Source: Hafnia psychrotolerans (GTDB lineage Bacteria > Pseudomonadota > Gammaproteobacteria > Enterobacterales > Enterobacteriaceae). Taken from it: a DNA stretch of 64,000 bases. Below, one piece after another: positions 1 to 8,242 of the stretch. The position numbers were made by a program, and so were the translations under genes. The stretch is from contig NZ_BMFZ01000012.1 in NCBI RefSeq assembly GCF_014639435.1, forward strand, positions 62,001 through 126,000. Reading direction: 5' to 3'. The stretch's first letter is position 1, and the number at the start of each line of letters is the position of its first letter. Below the pieces are notes generated by a model. It was not told the origin of the DNA and ran no database searches. It saw only the letters and a program-made list of their open reading frames with translations.

Positions 1-1242
1 AAAGGGCGCATTCCTAAATCGATCATGGGCGTGTTGGAAGGCGAGGCACTAATGAATGACGCGTCCGGCCTGGTGTCACTGAAATTTGCTATCGCGGTGG
101 CCATGGGCACCATGATCTTTACCGTCGGTGGTGCTTCGGTTGAGTTTCTCAAAGTGGCTATTGGCGGTCTGATGGCTGGTGTGGCGGTGACTTGGCTGTA
201 CAGTAAATCGTTGCGCATTATGAGCCGCTGGAGCGGCGATGATCCCGCGACGCAAATCGTGTTTCTTCTGCTGTTACCCTTTGCCTCATATCTGATTGCC
301 GAACATATCGGTGTGTCAGGCATTCTGGCTGCCGTGGCTGCCGGTATGACCATCAGCCAGTCCGGTATTATCCGTAATGCACCACTGGCGATGCGCCTGC
401 GTGCCAACAGCGTATGGTCGATGCTGGAGTTTGTATTTAACGGCATGGTGTTCATTCTGCTTGGTCTTCAATTGCCGGGTATTCTTGAGAATTCGCTCGT
501 TCAGGCTACGCATGATCCTTCGATTGTCACCTGGCACCTATTTGCGGATGTCGGCATTATTTACTTTGCGCTGTTGCTGCTGCGTTTTGTCTGGCTGTGG
601 GTGATGAAAAACATCAGTAACCGTTTCATGAAAAAGAAACCGTTACTGTTTGGCAGCTACAGTACTCGTGAATTGTGGGTCGCCTCGTTCGCTGGGGTGC
701 GCGGAGCAATAACCCTGGCGGGTGTGCTCTCTATTCCCTTATTCCTGACCGATGGCAGCGCTTTTCCGTCGCGTTACCAACTGGTGTTTCTTGCGACCGG
801 TGTGATCCTGTTCTCACTGATTGCCGGCGTGATTGCCCTGCCATTCCTGCTCAAAGGCGTAGTGGTCGCCGACGGTTCGACCTTCCGAAAAGAGGAGCGC
901 ATGGCGAAGTCGATTGCTGCCGAAGTGGCGATTGAAAGCCTGCATAAAATGGAGGAACGACTCGCGGCGGATGCTGAAGAGAATATCGACGAGCAGACGC
1001 TAAAGGAGATCAGCTCACGGGTGATAGGGACATTGCGGCGGCGAACGGCCAATAAAGATGATATAGAAGCCGCGCTGAAGCTGGAAAACCTCGAGCGCCG
1101 CTTCCGCCTCACGGCCCTACGTGCGGAGCGTGGTGAGTATTATCACCTGCGCGCTACTCAGAAAATCAGTAACGAAACCTTGCAAAAACTGCTGCATGAC
1201 CTCGATTTACTTGAAGCGTTGTTGGCAGAGAAGGAAGTCTGA
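1..1242 (+). CDS. CPA1-family Na+/H+ antiporter, 5' truncated by window edge
   Basis: Inner-membrane cation/proton antiporter of the NhaP/YjcE (CPA1) type, exchanging Na+ (or K+) for H+. The frame is open from base 1, so the gene starts outside the window. The visible part begins inside the conserved LEGEALMNDASGLV segment, which carries the ND of the ion-binding site. Several hydrophobic helices follow, with a GVRGAITLAG block near visible residue 230, and then a charged cytoplasmic tail rich in Glu/Lys/Arg (from about residue 290), as in YjcE-like members. It is followed 27 bp later by a convergent LysR gene. The family is clear; ion specificity cannot be read from sequence. Confidence 0.88.
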   Translation, partial: KGRIPKSIMGVLEGEALMNDASGLVSLKFAIAVAMGTMIFTVGGASVEFLKVAIGGLMAGVAVTWLYSKSLRIMSRWSGDDPATQIVFLLLLPFASYLIAEHIGVSGILAAVAAGMTISQSGIIRNAPLAMRLRANSVWSMLEFVFNGMVFILLGLQLPGILENSLVQATHDPSIVTWHLFADVGIIYFALLLLRFVWLWVMKNISNRFMKKKPLLFGSYSTRELWVASFAGVRGAITLAGVLSIPLFLTDGSAFPSRYQLVFLATGVILFSLIAGVIALPFLLKGVVVADGSTFRKEERMAKSIAAEVAIESLHKMEERLAADAEENIDEQTLKEISSRVIGTLRRRTANKDDIEAALKLENLERRFRLTALRAERGEYYHLRATQKISNETLQKLLHDLDLLEALLAEKEV

Positions 1243-1268
1243 TCGTCTTTCCTCATACCACGGGTGCG

Positions 1269-2177
1269 CTATATGGCGTGCGCACCTTCTTCTCCTTCCT
1301 GCTGCCAGTACTCTCTGCAAAGTGCAATCCATGCCTGGGCACAGTGTGATAAATAGCTCCCCTGATGCCAGATAAGGCCCAGTTGCCAGGGCATAGCGGG
1401 TTCCAGCGGGATCCACATCAGGCTGTGTTTATCCAACTGCCGGCAGATAGGTTCTGGCAAAATAGCGATGCCCATACCGGTTTGTACCATAGCAGCGAGG
1501 AAATCCCACTGACCACTGCGGGCGGCGATTTTTGGCGTAAATCCATGGGTGCTGAAGGCGTCCATCAACATGCGGTAGAGCGCAAAATCTTCGTTATAAA
1601 TCAAGATGCTTTCACTAGCCAGTTCGGCAATCGGGACTCTGGTGCGGTTTAGCCATTTCTCGTTGCGTGGTACCACGACGCACAGCGGGTGACTGAAGAG
1701 CGGCAACGACGTTATTGAGGTGACGGCGTCGGCGGGCAGGGCGGTCAGTGCCAGGTCTAGTTCACCGGAGATCACCGCCTGTTGCACCGTCAGACCCCCA
1801 AACTCTGAGATGATCAACTCAATCCCGGGATAGTGTTGGCGAAATTTGCCGATCAGCGGTGCTATTTGTGTCCCTACCATTGGTGGGATCCCCAGCCGCA
1901 GTCGCCCACGTTTCGCCGAGTTGATGTCCTCCAGTTCGGCTTCGAGTTGACGGAACTCTTCCAAAATATGCAGGCCGCGCTGATACACCGCCTGCCCGCT
2001 GTCGGTCAGACGCAGGCGACGCCCTTCTCTGACGATCAGTGTGCATTCCAGTTCGTCTTCCAGATGACGCAGCATTTTGCTGATGGTCGGCTGAGTGACA
2101 AACAGTTTTTCCGCAGCGCGGGTAAAGCTTTGCTGGCGGACCACTTCGACGAAATAACGTAGTGTGCGGACATCCAT
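1269..2177 (-). CDS. LysR-family regulator, probable regulator of adjacent cidAB
   Basis: LysR-type transcription factor of 302 aa. The N-terminal winged helix-turn-helix (MDVRTLRYFVEVV, then FTRAAEKLFVTQPTISK) covers about residues 1-60, and the co-inducer-binding domain (two Rossmann-like lobes) fills the rest. The start at 2177 is chosen because MDVRTLRYF is the family's usual N-terminus; an upstream in-frame ATG would add five residues. It is divergent from cidA, with about 110 bp between the starts. That arrangement is classic for LysR genes that control the neighbour, as CidR controls cidAB, so the target is inferred from position. The inducer is unknown. Confidence 0.85.
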   Translation of the reverse strand: MDVRTLRYFVEVVRQQSFTRAAEKLFVTQPTISKMLRHLEDELECTLIVREGRRLRLTDSGQAVYQRGLHILEEFRQLEAELEDINSAKRGRLRLGIPPMVGTQIAPLIGKFRQHYPGIELIISEFGGLTVQQAVISGELDLALTALPADAVTSITSLPLFSHPLCVVVPRNEKWLNRTRVPIAELASESILIYNEDFALYRMLMDAFSTHGFTPKIAARSGQWDFLAAMVQTGMGIAILPEPICRQLDKHSLMWIPLEPAMPWQLGLIWHQGSYLSHCAQAWIALCREYWQQEGEEGAHAI

Positions 2178-2290
2178 TATTGAGTATTCCATTTTGGAAT
2201 CATTGGGATGATTTTAATTCATTTCTTTACCGGTTTCCTGACAGCATATAATTCAGTCTATTCTCTTTTTCCTCTTTTGAGGTCGTCCTC

Positions 2291-2713
2291 ATGTTGTTGG
2301 TGTTGCGTGCCCGAGCGCCGTCCCTGTTAAATCGCTGTCAGGTTCCTGTTCAGGTGGTGCTGTATGCCATTGTTTTCCTGATAGCAGACCGTCTGGTCAC
2401 GTTGTTGCATATCCCCTTACCGGCCAATATCGTGGGCATGCTGATGATGTTATTGCTGATAGTGTCCCGCGTCTTGCCACTTAAATGGGTGAAAGCCGGT
2501 TCACGTTGGCTGCTGGCCGAAATGTTGCTGTTTTTTGTGCCCGCTGTCGTCGCGGTGGTTAACTATGCACAACTGCTGATGGTCGAGGGCTGGAAGATTT
2601 TTCTGGTCATTGGCATTAGCACCATGCTGACACTGGGCGCGACAGCCTTGGTTGTGGACAGGGTTTATCGTCTGGAACAACGTTTGGCGGCGAGGAAGAT
2701 ATCCCGTGACTGA
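2291..2713 (+). CDS. cidA: CidA/LrgA family holin-like protein
   Basis: Small integral membrane protein of 140 aa with four predicted hydrophobic segments (about residues 20-45, 45-65, 75-100 and 105-125) and a basic C-terminal tail ending RLEQRLAARKISRD. The segment LPANIVGMLMMLLLI matches the CidA/LrgA (YohJ) family signature. These proteins are proposed to act as holin-like regulators of murein hydrolase export and of overflow metabolite or pyruvate transport, together with a CidB/LrgB partner. A GAGGT ribosome-binding site lies before the ATG. It overlaps the next gene by 8 bp, so the two form an operon. Confidence 0.85.
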   Translation: MLLVLRARAPSLLNRCQVPVQVVLYAIVFLIADRLVTLLHIPLPANIVGMLMMLLLIVSRVLPLKWVKAGSRWLLAEMLLFFVPAVVAVVNYAQLLMVEGWKIFLVIGISTMLTLGATALVVDRVYRLEQRLAARKISRD

Positions 2714-3395
2714 TTTTCTCATCAGCATTTTGTGTTTTGTTGTCACGCTGGGGCTGTATTACGCCAACAAAAGACTTTACCGTCAGCGCCGTCGCTTGCT
2801 GTTGATGCCGTTGGTGTTCACGCCGGTTGTGCTGGTGGTGTTGCTAGTAGCAACGCATACGTCGTATCAGGATTACATAGGTGAAACCCATTGGCTGTTA
2901 TGGTTGCTCGGCCCGTCGACCATTGCGTTCGCGGTGCCGGTCTATGAAAATATGGCGGTGATCCGCCGTCACTGGATGTCGCTAAGTGCAGGCGTGCTGA
3001 CGGCCATCGTTGTTGCCGTCAGCAGTTCAGTCTGGCTGGCGAGAATGCTGACCCTGCCGGAAGAGATACAGCGCAGTCTGGCAGTGCGTTCCATCACCAC
3101 GCCATTCGCACTGGCTGCAGCGAAGCAAATGGGGGGACAGCCTGACTTGGTGGCGCTGTTTGTGGTTATCACTGGCGTATTTGGTATGGCGGTCGGCGAT
3201 ATTCTTTTCCTGCGATTGGCGGTAAAAAGCGGGCTGGCGAAAGGCGCGGGTTTAGGTGCTGCGTCGCATGGCGCCGGGACGGCTCGAGCGTATGAGTTGG
3301 GGGCGGAGGAAGGCGTGGTCGCGAGTTTAGTGATGATGTTGGCGGGGGTTGTCACCGTGGTGATGGCACCGGTCATCGGGGTGTTGATGTGGTAG
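2706..3395 (+). CDS. cidB: CidB/LrgB family membrane protein
   Basis: Integral membrane partner of CidA (YohK/LrgB family), about 229 aa with multiple hydrophobic segments. Seen motifs include HWLLWLLGPSTIAFAVP, RSITTPFALA and GLGAASHGAGTARA, the last being the LrgB hallmark (SHAxGTARA-like). The GTG at 2706 is chosen as start because it gives the usual N-terminus VTDFLISILCF; an in-frame ATG at 2652 would add 18 charged residues from inside cidA. The 8-bp overlap with cidA implies translational coupling. Function follows the family: holin-like or metabolite-export complex in the inner membrane. Confidence 0.83.
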   Translation: MTDFLISILCFVVTLGLYYANKRLYRQRRRLLLMPLVFTPVVLVVLLVATHTSYQDYIGETHWLLWLLGPSTIAFAVPVYENMAVIRRHWMSLSAGVLTAIVVAVSSSVWLARMLTLPEEIQRSLAVRSITTPFALAAAKQMGGQPDLVALFVVITGVFGMAVGDILFLRLAVKSGLAKGAGLGAASHGAGTARAYELGAEEGVVASLVMMLAGVVTVVMAPVIGVLMW

Positions 3396-3476
3396 TTGGT
3401 GGCTATCGTTTTGGCCCCTGAAACACGGCCATTGTGACCAGCGTAGCTACGGAAGCTTCATAAAAAACGCAGGATT

Positions 3477-3618
3477 GTTAAGGGCCGCGTTTACGGCTCT
3501 TAACCCGGTGTGGGCCGGCGCCCACGATCTTGACCTTAAGGCCGGTTTGGGCGGCAGCCCAAGGTCTTGAAGTTGAATTTGAATGGAGGTTAAAAGCGTA
3601 TGTGGGCCGCAGCCCACA
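3477..3618. repeat. Cluster of short REP-like hairpins between convergent genes
   Basis: The gap between cidB and yhdZ holds one larger hairpin (3477-3504, arms gttaag.gccg/cggc.cttaac) and three short ones with the same design: gtgggc-cggc-gcccac (3510-3525), ttgggc-ggca-gcccaa (3547-3562) and tgtgggc-cgca-gcccaca (3601-3618). The shared core is tGGGC-N4-GCCCa, spaced about 37-54 bp apart. They look like a small REP/BIME-type cluster that could protect 3' ends or help terminate both converging transcripts. None is followed by a strong T run. Confidence 0.6.
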
Positions 3619-3629
3619 ACATTAGCGCG

Positions 3630-4391
3630 TTAATGAATCACCTGCGATAAGAACTCCCTCGTTCTTTCTGACTTTGGATTCGCAAAGAACTCCAGCGGCG
3701 GCGCTTCTTCGACGATCTCCCCGCGATCCATAAAGATCACCCGGTCGGCGACAGTACGGGCAAAGCCCATCTCGTGTGTTACGCATAGCATCGTCATACC
3801 TTCCTCTGCCAGTCCCACCATGGTATCTAGCACCTCTTTCACCATTTCCGGATCCAGTGCAGAAGTGGGTTCGTCGAACAGCATGATTTTAGGCTTCATG
3901 CAGAGCGAACGAGCGATGGCCACGCGTTGCTGCTGTCCTCCCGAAAGCTGCCCAGGAAACTTGTGCGCGTGCTCGGCGATACGCACGCGTTTCAGGTAAT
4001 GCATCGCCAGTTCCTCGGCCTCTTTCTTCGGTATTTTACGCACCCAGCAGGGTGCCAATGTGCAGTTTTGCAACACGGTCAGGTGTGGGAATAAGTTGAA
4101 ATGTTGGAACACCATGCCAACTTCAGTGCGTACGCGCTCGATGTTGCGCAGGTCGTCATTTAGCTCGGTGCCGTCTACCACGATCAACCCCTGCTGATGC
4201 TCTTCCAGATGGTTGATACAGCGGATGGTGGTCGATTTACCCGAACCTGAAGGGCCACACAATACAATGCGCTCGCCCGACTTCACGTTCAGATTGATGT
4301 TTTTCAACACGTGGAACTGCCCGTACCACTTGTTCACGTCTTGCAGCGTGATCATCATTTTTTTAGGTTCAGTGACTTGATGGTCGCTCAT
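3630..4391 (-). CDS. yhdZ: Amino-acid ABC transporter ATP-binding protein (AapP/YhdZ type)
   Basis: Cytoplasmic ATPase of a polar amino-acid ABC importer, 253 aa. Walker A GPSGSGKS lies at residues 46-53, followed by a Q-loop ([12 protein letters not shown]), the ABC signature LSGGQQQR, and Walker B with D-loop ([12 protein letters not shown]). The H-loop His is in CVTHEMGFA. Length and sequence fit the AapP/GltL/GlnQ family. It is the last gene of yhdWXYZ, 8 bp after yhdY. With its two permeases and binding protein it should power uptake of general L-amino acids. The exact substrate range is inferred from the aap family. Confidence 0.93.
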   Translation of the reverse strand: MSDHQVTEPKKMMITLQDVNKWYGQFHVLKNINLNVKSGERIVLCGPSGSGKSTTIRCINHLEEHQQGLIVVDGTELNDDLRNIERVRTEVGMVFQHFNLFPHLTVLQNCTLAPCWVRKIPKKEAEELAMHYLKRVRIAEHAHKFPGQLSGGQQQRVAIARSLCMKPKIMLFDEPTSALDPEMVKEVLDTMVGLAEEGMTMLCVTHEMGFARTVADRVIFMDRGEIVEEAPPLEFFANPKSERTREFLSQVIH

Positions 4392-4399
4392 GGTTTACC

Positions 4400-5509
4400 T
4401 CAGTGTGCGGAACGTCCGGTGTGAAAGCGTCTTTCCAAATGTTGGCTATAACGCGACATGCTGAAACAAAAAATCCAGTAAACGGCAGCGGCGAAGACGT
4501 AGCCTTCGGTCGACATGCCGAGCCACGCTGGATCGACGGTGGCTTGTTGTACGCTGCTGAACAGGTCGAACAGACCGATGATGATCACCAGACTGGTATC
4601 TTTGAACAGCGCGATGATGGTGTTAACCAGACCGGGTATCACCATCTTTAATGCCTGCGGCAGAATGACCAGTCCCTGGGTTCGCCAGTAGCCCAGTGCG
4701 AGCGACTCGGCAGCCTCAGTCTGGCCTCTCGGCAGCGCCTGTAGCCCGCCTCGCACCACTTCCGCCACGTAAGCCGACTGGAACAGAATCACCCCAACCA
4801 TGGCACGCACCAACTTGTCGATGTTGGTGCCTTCCTGCATAAACAAGGGCAGCATGACGGAGGACATAAACAACACCGTGATCAGCGGCACACCGCGCCA
4901 GAACTCGATGAAAACGACCGATAATACCCGCACGATCGGCAATCGCGAACGACGCGCCAGAGCCAGCAAAATACCCAGCGGCAAGGCACCGGCAATCCCG
5001 ACGGCGGCGATGATAAGTGTCAGCGTCAATCCGCCCCACTGGCGAGTTTCAACCACCTTTAGACCAAAGAAACCGCCGTACAGCATGACCCAGGTAAAAA
5101 TGGGGAACAGGATGACCCAGGCGGTGATGTATAGCCCACGGCGTGGCATAGCACTCACAAACATCGGGATCAGCGTTAGTAGCCCGACGACAAGCGTCAG
5201 GTTGATGCGCCAACGTCCTTCAAACGGATACAAACCATACATAAACTGACCGAAACGGGCATGAATAAAGACCCAACACGCGCCCTGTTTTGTACAGTCA
5301 GTACGGGTAGTGCCAATCCAGTTAGCCTGAAAAACGACCCAGTTGAGTAGGGGAGGGATCGCCACCCACAGTAGCCACAAACAGAAAAGCGTCAGTAGGC
5401 TGTTAAACCAGTTGGAAAAGAGGTTTTTACGCGCCCACAATACGGCGGTGCCAACCGGCGTGCCGGGTTTGACAACCCGTAAGGAATGGGGATGTGTGCT
5501 CATCGTCAT
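4400..5509 (-). CDS. yhdY: Amino-acid ABC transporter permease (AapM/YhdY type)
   Basis: Second transmembrane subunit of the amino-acid importer, 369 aa, the usual length for YhdY. It has an extended N-terminal half with hydrophobic helices (about residues 40-160) that is typical of AapM, then the binding-protein-dependent permease domain. The EAA loop is seen as EAAESLALGYWRTQGLVILPQA. A second ATG two codons downstream is an equally possible start. It is separated by 8-9 bp from both neighbours in a tight operon. Partner of YhdX in the inner membrane. Confidence 0.92.
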   Translation of the reverse strand: MTMSTHPHSLRVVKPGTPVGTAVLWARKNLFSNWFNSLLTLFCLWLLWVAIPPLLNWVVFQANWIGTTRTDCTKQGACWVFIHARFGQFMYGLYPFEGRWRINLTLVVGLLTLIPMFVSAMPRRGLYITAWVILFPIFTWVMLYGGFFGLKVVETRQWGGLTLTLIIAAVGIAGALPLGILLALARRSRLPIVRVLSVVFIEFWRGVPLITVLFMSSVMLPLFMQEGTNIDKLVRAMVGVILFQSAYVAEVVRGGLQALPRGQTEAAESLALGYWRTQGLVILPQALKMVIPGLVNTIIALFKDTSLVIIIGLFDLFSSVQQATVDPAWLGMSTEGYVFAAAVYWIFCFSMSRYSQHLERRFHTGRSAH

Positions 5510-5518
5510 TCGTTTCCC

Positions 5519-6697
5519 TTAACGCTCGACCAGCGCGATACGCCGGTTATAAATGTTCATTAAGAACGAAATCACCAGACTGATGATCAGATAGACCGAC
5601 ATGGTCATCGCAATGGTTTCAATCGCCTGCCCGGTCTGATTTAGCACCGTACCTGCAAAGAGCGACACCATATCCGGGTAACCGATGGCCGCGGCCAGCG
5701 AGGAGTTTTTCACGATGTTGAGGTACTGACTGGTCAGCGGTGGAATAATCACCCGCATTGCCTGTGGCAAAATAACCTGACGCAACGTCACCGGATTTGG
5801 CAGGCCGAGAGAGAGCGCCGCTTCATGCTGTCCGTGGGAAACCGACTGAATCCCTGAACGGATCACTTCAGCGATAAAGGTTGAGGTATAGACCGACAGC
5901 GCTAATGTCAGCGAGGCCAGCTCTGGGATCAGTACCATGCCACCACGGTAGTTGAAGCCGCGTAGCGCAGGAATGTCCCAGTGCAGCGCCGGTCCAAAGA
6001 ACAGATGCGCTAATGCTGGAAAGATAAGCAGCATCGCAATGGCCCATGGCCAGCTGCGGCCAACCTGCCCGGTGTGGATTTGGCGGAAGTGGTTGTAGCG
6101 TTTAAGGGCCAAAGTACCCAACACCGCCAGCAGTAGCGCAATGGCCGTCGCCAGGCTGCCTGGTGCCAGCTCGGGCGAAGGTAAATAAAGACCACGATTA
6201 CTGATGAAGGCGACCCCAAACGCTTCCAGGCTTTGGCGTGGTCCCGGCAGATTGCGCAGCACGGCGAAATACCAGAAGAAGATTTGCAGAAGCGGTGGAA
6301 TATTACGAAAAATTTCGATGTAGATGGTGGAAACTTTACGGATCAGCCAGTTATCTGAAAGGCGACCAAGCCCGATGATAAAACCGAGAATGGAGGCAAA
6401 CACGATACACAGCGCTGAAACGAGTAAGGTATTAAGCAGGCCAATAACAAAAACGCGCGCGTAGGTGTCACCCTCCTGATAGTCAATAAGATGCTGAATA
6501 ATGCCGAAACCGGCCCCTCTATTGAGGAAAGCAAAACCCGAGGTGATGCCTCTTGTGCTCAGATTAGTAATAGCGTTGTGCAGGAGGTAGCCCAGACAGG
6601 CAACCAGTAACACCACCGCGAAAATTTGGTAAAGCCAGGCACGGACCACTGGATTCGTTAGCGAGAACGACCTTTTTTCGGTTGGGCGTTGCGACAT
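5519..6697 (-). CDS. yhdX: Amino-acid ABC transporter permease (AapQ/YhdX type)
   Basis: First transmembrane subunit of the amino-acid importer, 392 aa, equal to the family length. An N-terminal helix (about residues 20-42) is followed by a long periplasmic or loop insertion, then the conserved permease domain. The EAA motif is EAALSLGLPNPVTLRQVILPQA, and the segment GRLSDNWLIRKVSTIYIEIFRNIP is typical of polar amino-acid permeases. It lies between the binding-protein gene and yhdY. A perfect hairpin separates it from yhdW, which would let the binding protein be made in excess. Confidence 0.92.
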   Translation of the reverse strand: MSQRPTEKRSFSLTNPVVRAWLYQIFAVVLLVACLGYLLHNAITNLSTRGITSGFAFLNRGAGFGIIQHLIDYQEGDTYARVFVIGLLNTLLVSALCIVFASILGFIIGLGRLSDNWLIRKVSTIYIEIFRNIPPLLQIFFWYFAVLRNLPGPRQSLEAFGVAFISNRGLYLPSPELAPGSLATAIALLLAVLGTLALKRYNHFRQIHTGQVGRSWPWAIAMLLIFPALAHLFFGPALHWDIPALRGFNYRGGMVLIPELASLTLALSVYTSTFIAEVIRSGIQSVSHGQHEAALSLGLPNPVTLRQVILPQAMRVIIPPLTSQYLNIVKNSSLAAAIGYPDMVSLFAGTVLNQTGQAIETIAMTMSVYLIISLVISFLMNIYNRRIALVER

Positions 6698-6731
6698 AGG
6701 GAATGACCTTTAGCAATCTTTCATCTGGAAT

Positions 6732-6760
6732 CGATGCACCAGGGAACGACTGGTGCATCG
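6732..6760 (-). promoter_or_regulatory. Intercistronic hairpin between yhdW and yhdX
   Basis: A perfect 11-bp inverted repeat (cgatgcaccag / ctggtgcatcg, 7-nt loop) lies between the binding-protein gene and the permease genes. It has no T tract, so full termination is unlikely. Such hairpins in binding-protein transporter operons usually stabilise the upstream mRNA against 3' exonucleases and raise the ratio of binding protein to permease. Role inferred. Confidence 0.6.
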
Positions 6761-6855
6761 GTATCCTTATCCCCTTATTACCTGGCGTCACGCTGCTACC
6801 TGCCTGCAACGCCAATCACGTTGGGGATTATCTGTATAAATTAAATAAGGCTTAA

Positions 6856-7881
6856 TTAACGGACCGGTGGTGCGTATTGGATACCACCCTGATTCCAAAG
6901 TGCATTCTGTCCACGTTTGATTTTCAGCGCGCTGCCTGCACCGACATTGCGGTCAAAGCTCTCGCCGTAGTTACCAACCTGCTTAACGATTTTCACGACC
7001 CAGTCGTTTGGCAGTTTAAGATCTTGGCCATATTTACCGGTTTTACCCAGCAGATTGCTCATGTCAGGCGTGGTCGGATTTGCGGCCAACTGCTCAACGT
7101 TTTTAGAAGTTACGCCCATCTCTTCAGCATTCAGCATGGCGAACAGTGACCAGCGCACGACTTCCAGCCAGTCTTCATCACCACGGCGAACGACCGGGCC
7201 GAGAGGTTCTTTGGAGATAACTTCTGGCAGAACCATGAAGTCATCAGGTTTGCCGAGTTTAATACGCAGTGCGTAAAGCTGAGATTGGTCAGAAGCCAGA
7301 GTGTCACAACGGCCTGAGTCTAGCGCTTTGGCACTTTCATCGGAGCGGTCGAAGGTGACCGGTGTATAGGTCATTTTGTTCGCTTTGAAGTAGTCTGCTA
7401 CGTTCAGTTCTGTATCCGTACCGGCCTGAATGCAAACGGTTGCTCCATCAAGCTCTTTCGCACTCTTTAACCCTGCTTTCTTATGGGTCAGGAAACCAAT
7501 GCCGTCGTAGTAATTCACACCAGCGAAGATCATACCCATACCAGCGTCGCGCGAGGACGTCCAGGTGGTATTACGTGACAGGATGTCCACTTCGCCGGAT
7601 TGCAGAGCGGTGAAACGTTCTTTCGCGGTCAGCGGGGTATATTTTACTTTTCCTGCATCACCAAAAATGGCCGCGGCAATAGCACGACAAACATCAACGT
7701 CGATGCCAGTAAACTTACCTTTTGAATCAGCGTAAGAGAAACCGGGCAAACCATCGCTGATCCCACATTGGACAAATCCTTTCTTCTTCACGGCATCTAG
7801 CGTTGTGCCTGCGTGTGCCTGACCTGCCAAAGTGGCGAAACTTGCTGCGGCAAGCAGTGTTGAGAGCAGTATTTTTTTCAT
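6856..7881 (-). CDS. yhdW: Amino-acid ABC transporter periplasmic binding protein (AapJ/YhdW type)
   Basis: Periplasmic solute-binding protein of the general amino-acid importer, 341 aa. The N-terminal signal peptide is MKKILLSTLLAAASFATLAGQAHA, and the mature protein begins with GTTLDAVKKKGFVQCG. The type-II periplasmic binding fold (SBP_bac_3) covers the rest, with GFSYADSKGKFTGIDVDVCRA as the family signature. The start at 7881 is taken because it places the signal peptide at the N-terminus; an upstream in-frame ATG at 7995 would add 38 unlikely residues and lies upstream of the predicted transcription start. It is the first gene of yhdWXYZ. Confidence 0.93.
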   Translation of the reverse strand: MKKILLSTLLAAASFATLAGQAHAGTTLDAVKKKGFVQCGISDGLPGFSYADSKGKFTGIDVDVCRAIAAAIFGDAGKVKYTPLTAKERFTALQSGEVDILSRNTTWTSSRDAGMGMIFAGVNYYDGIGFLTHKKAGLKSAKELDGATVCIQAGTDTELNVADYFKANKMTYTPVTFDRSDESAKALDSGRCDTLASDQSQLYALRIKLGKPDDFMVLPEVISKEPLGPVVRRGDEDWLEVVRWSLFAMLNAEEMGVTSKNVEQLAANPTTPDMSNLLGKTGKYGQDLKLPNDWVVKIVKQVGNYGESFDRNVGAGSALKIKRGQNALWNQGGIQYAPPVR

Positions 7882-7975
7882 AAATCGTCCTGTGAGACAA
7901 AGCCGAAAATTATTATTGTGTGAGTGCGCGGAGCACCCTGTGTTTTTTGGGGCATAGCCCTCTGCACGAGTTCGT

Positions 7976-7992
7976 TGCAAGAGGAGTGCCAA
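7976..7992 (-). promoter_or_regulatory. Sigma-54 promoter of yhdWXYZ
   Basis: On the minus strand the sequence reads TTGGCAC-N5-TTGCA, matching the sigma-54 -24/-12 consensus (TGGCAC-N5-TTGCW) at every defined position. It would start transcription about 85 nt before the yhdW start codon. In E. coli the yhdW operon is known as NtrC/sigma-54 regulated, which agrees. Confidence 0.8.
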
Positions 7993-8065
7993 CATGAGAA
8001 ACGCTTATCAAACAAGTACCGGAAGGGTATCGCACAGTAACATTGATTGGCGTGATTGAATTTAT

Positions 8066-8112
8066 TGCCCCAATCCGGTGCGTGGTCAACATGTTTGCAA
8101 TAAAACGGTGCG
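8066..8112 (-). promoter_or_regulatory. Two NtrC-like enhancer sites upstream of yhdW
   Basis: Two 17-bp elements, 8066-8082 and 8096-8112, resemble the NtrC consensus TGCACC-N4-TGGTGCA. The first, TGCCCCAATCCGGTGCG, matches about 11 of 13 defined bases and the second about 9 of 13. They are 30 bp apart and lie roughly 75-120 bp upstream of the sigma-54 -24 element, where NtrC enhancers usually sit. Together they suggest induction under nitrogen limitation. Confidence 0.6.
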
Positions 8113-8206
8113 GCTTATTTCACTATTTGGAACTGGATCTCACCGCAAATGATGTGAATAGAATGCTATTGCATGGTTAAGTGATGGTTAATTGTGGGCA
8201 GATCTA

Positions 8207-8240
8207 AAAACGCTCAGACCCTGCGATCTGAGCGCTTTTA
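8207..8240 (-). terminator. Rho-independent terminator after the CTP-synthase-like gene
   Basis: The inverted repeat aaacgctcag / ctgagcgcttt, read on the minus strand, forms a GC-rich stem followed by TTTTTA. It sits 3 bp after the stop of the minus-strand gene at 8243. Confidence 0.8.
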
Positions 8241-8242
8241 GT

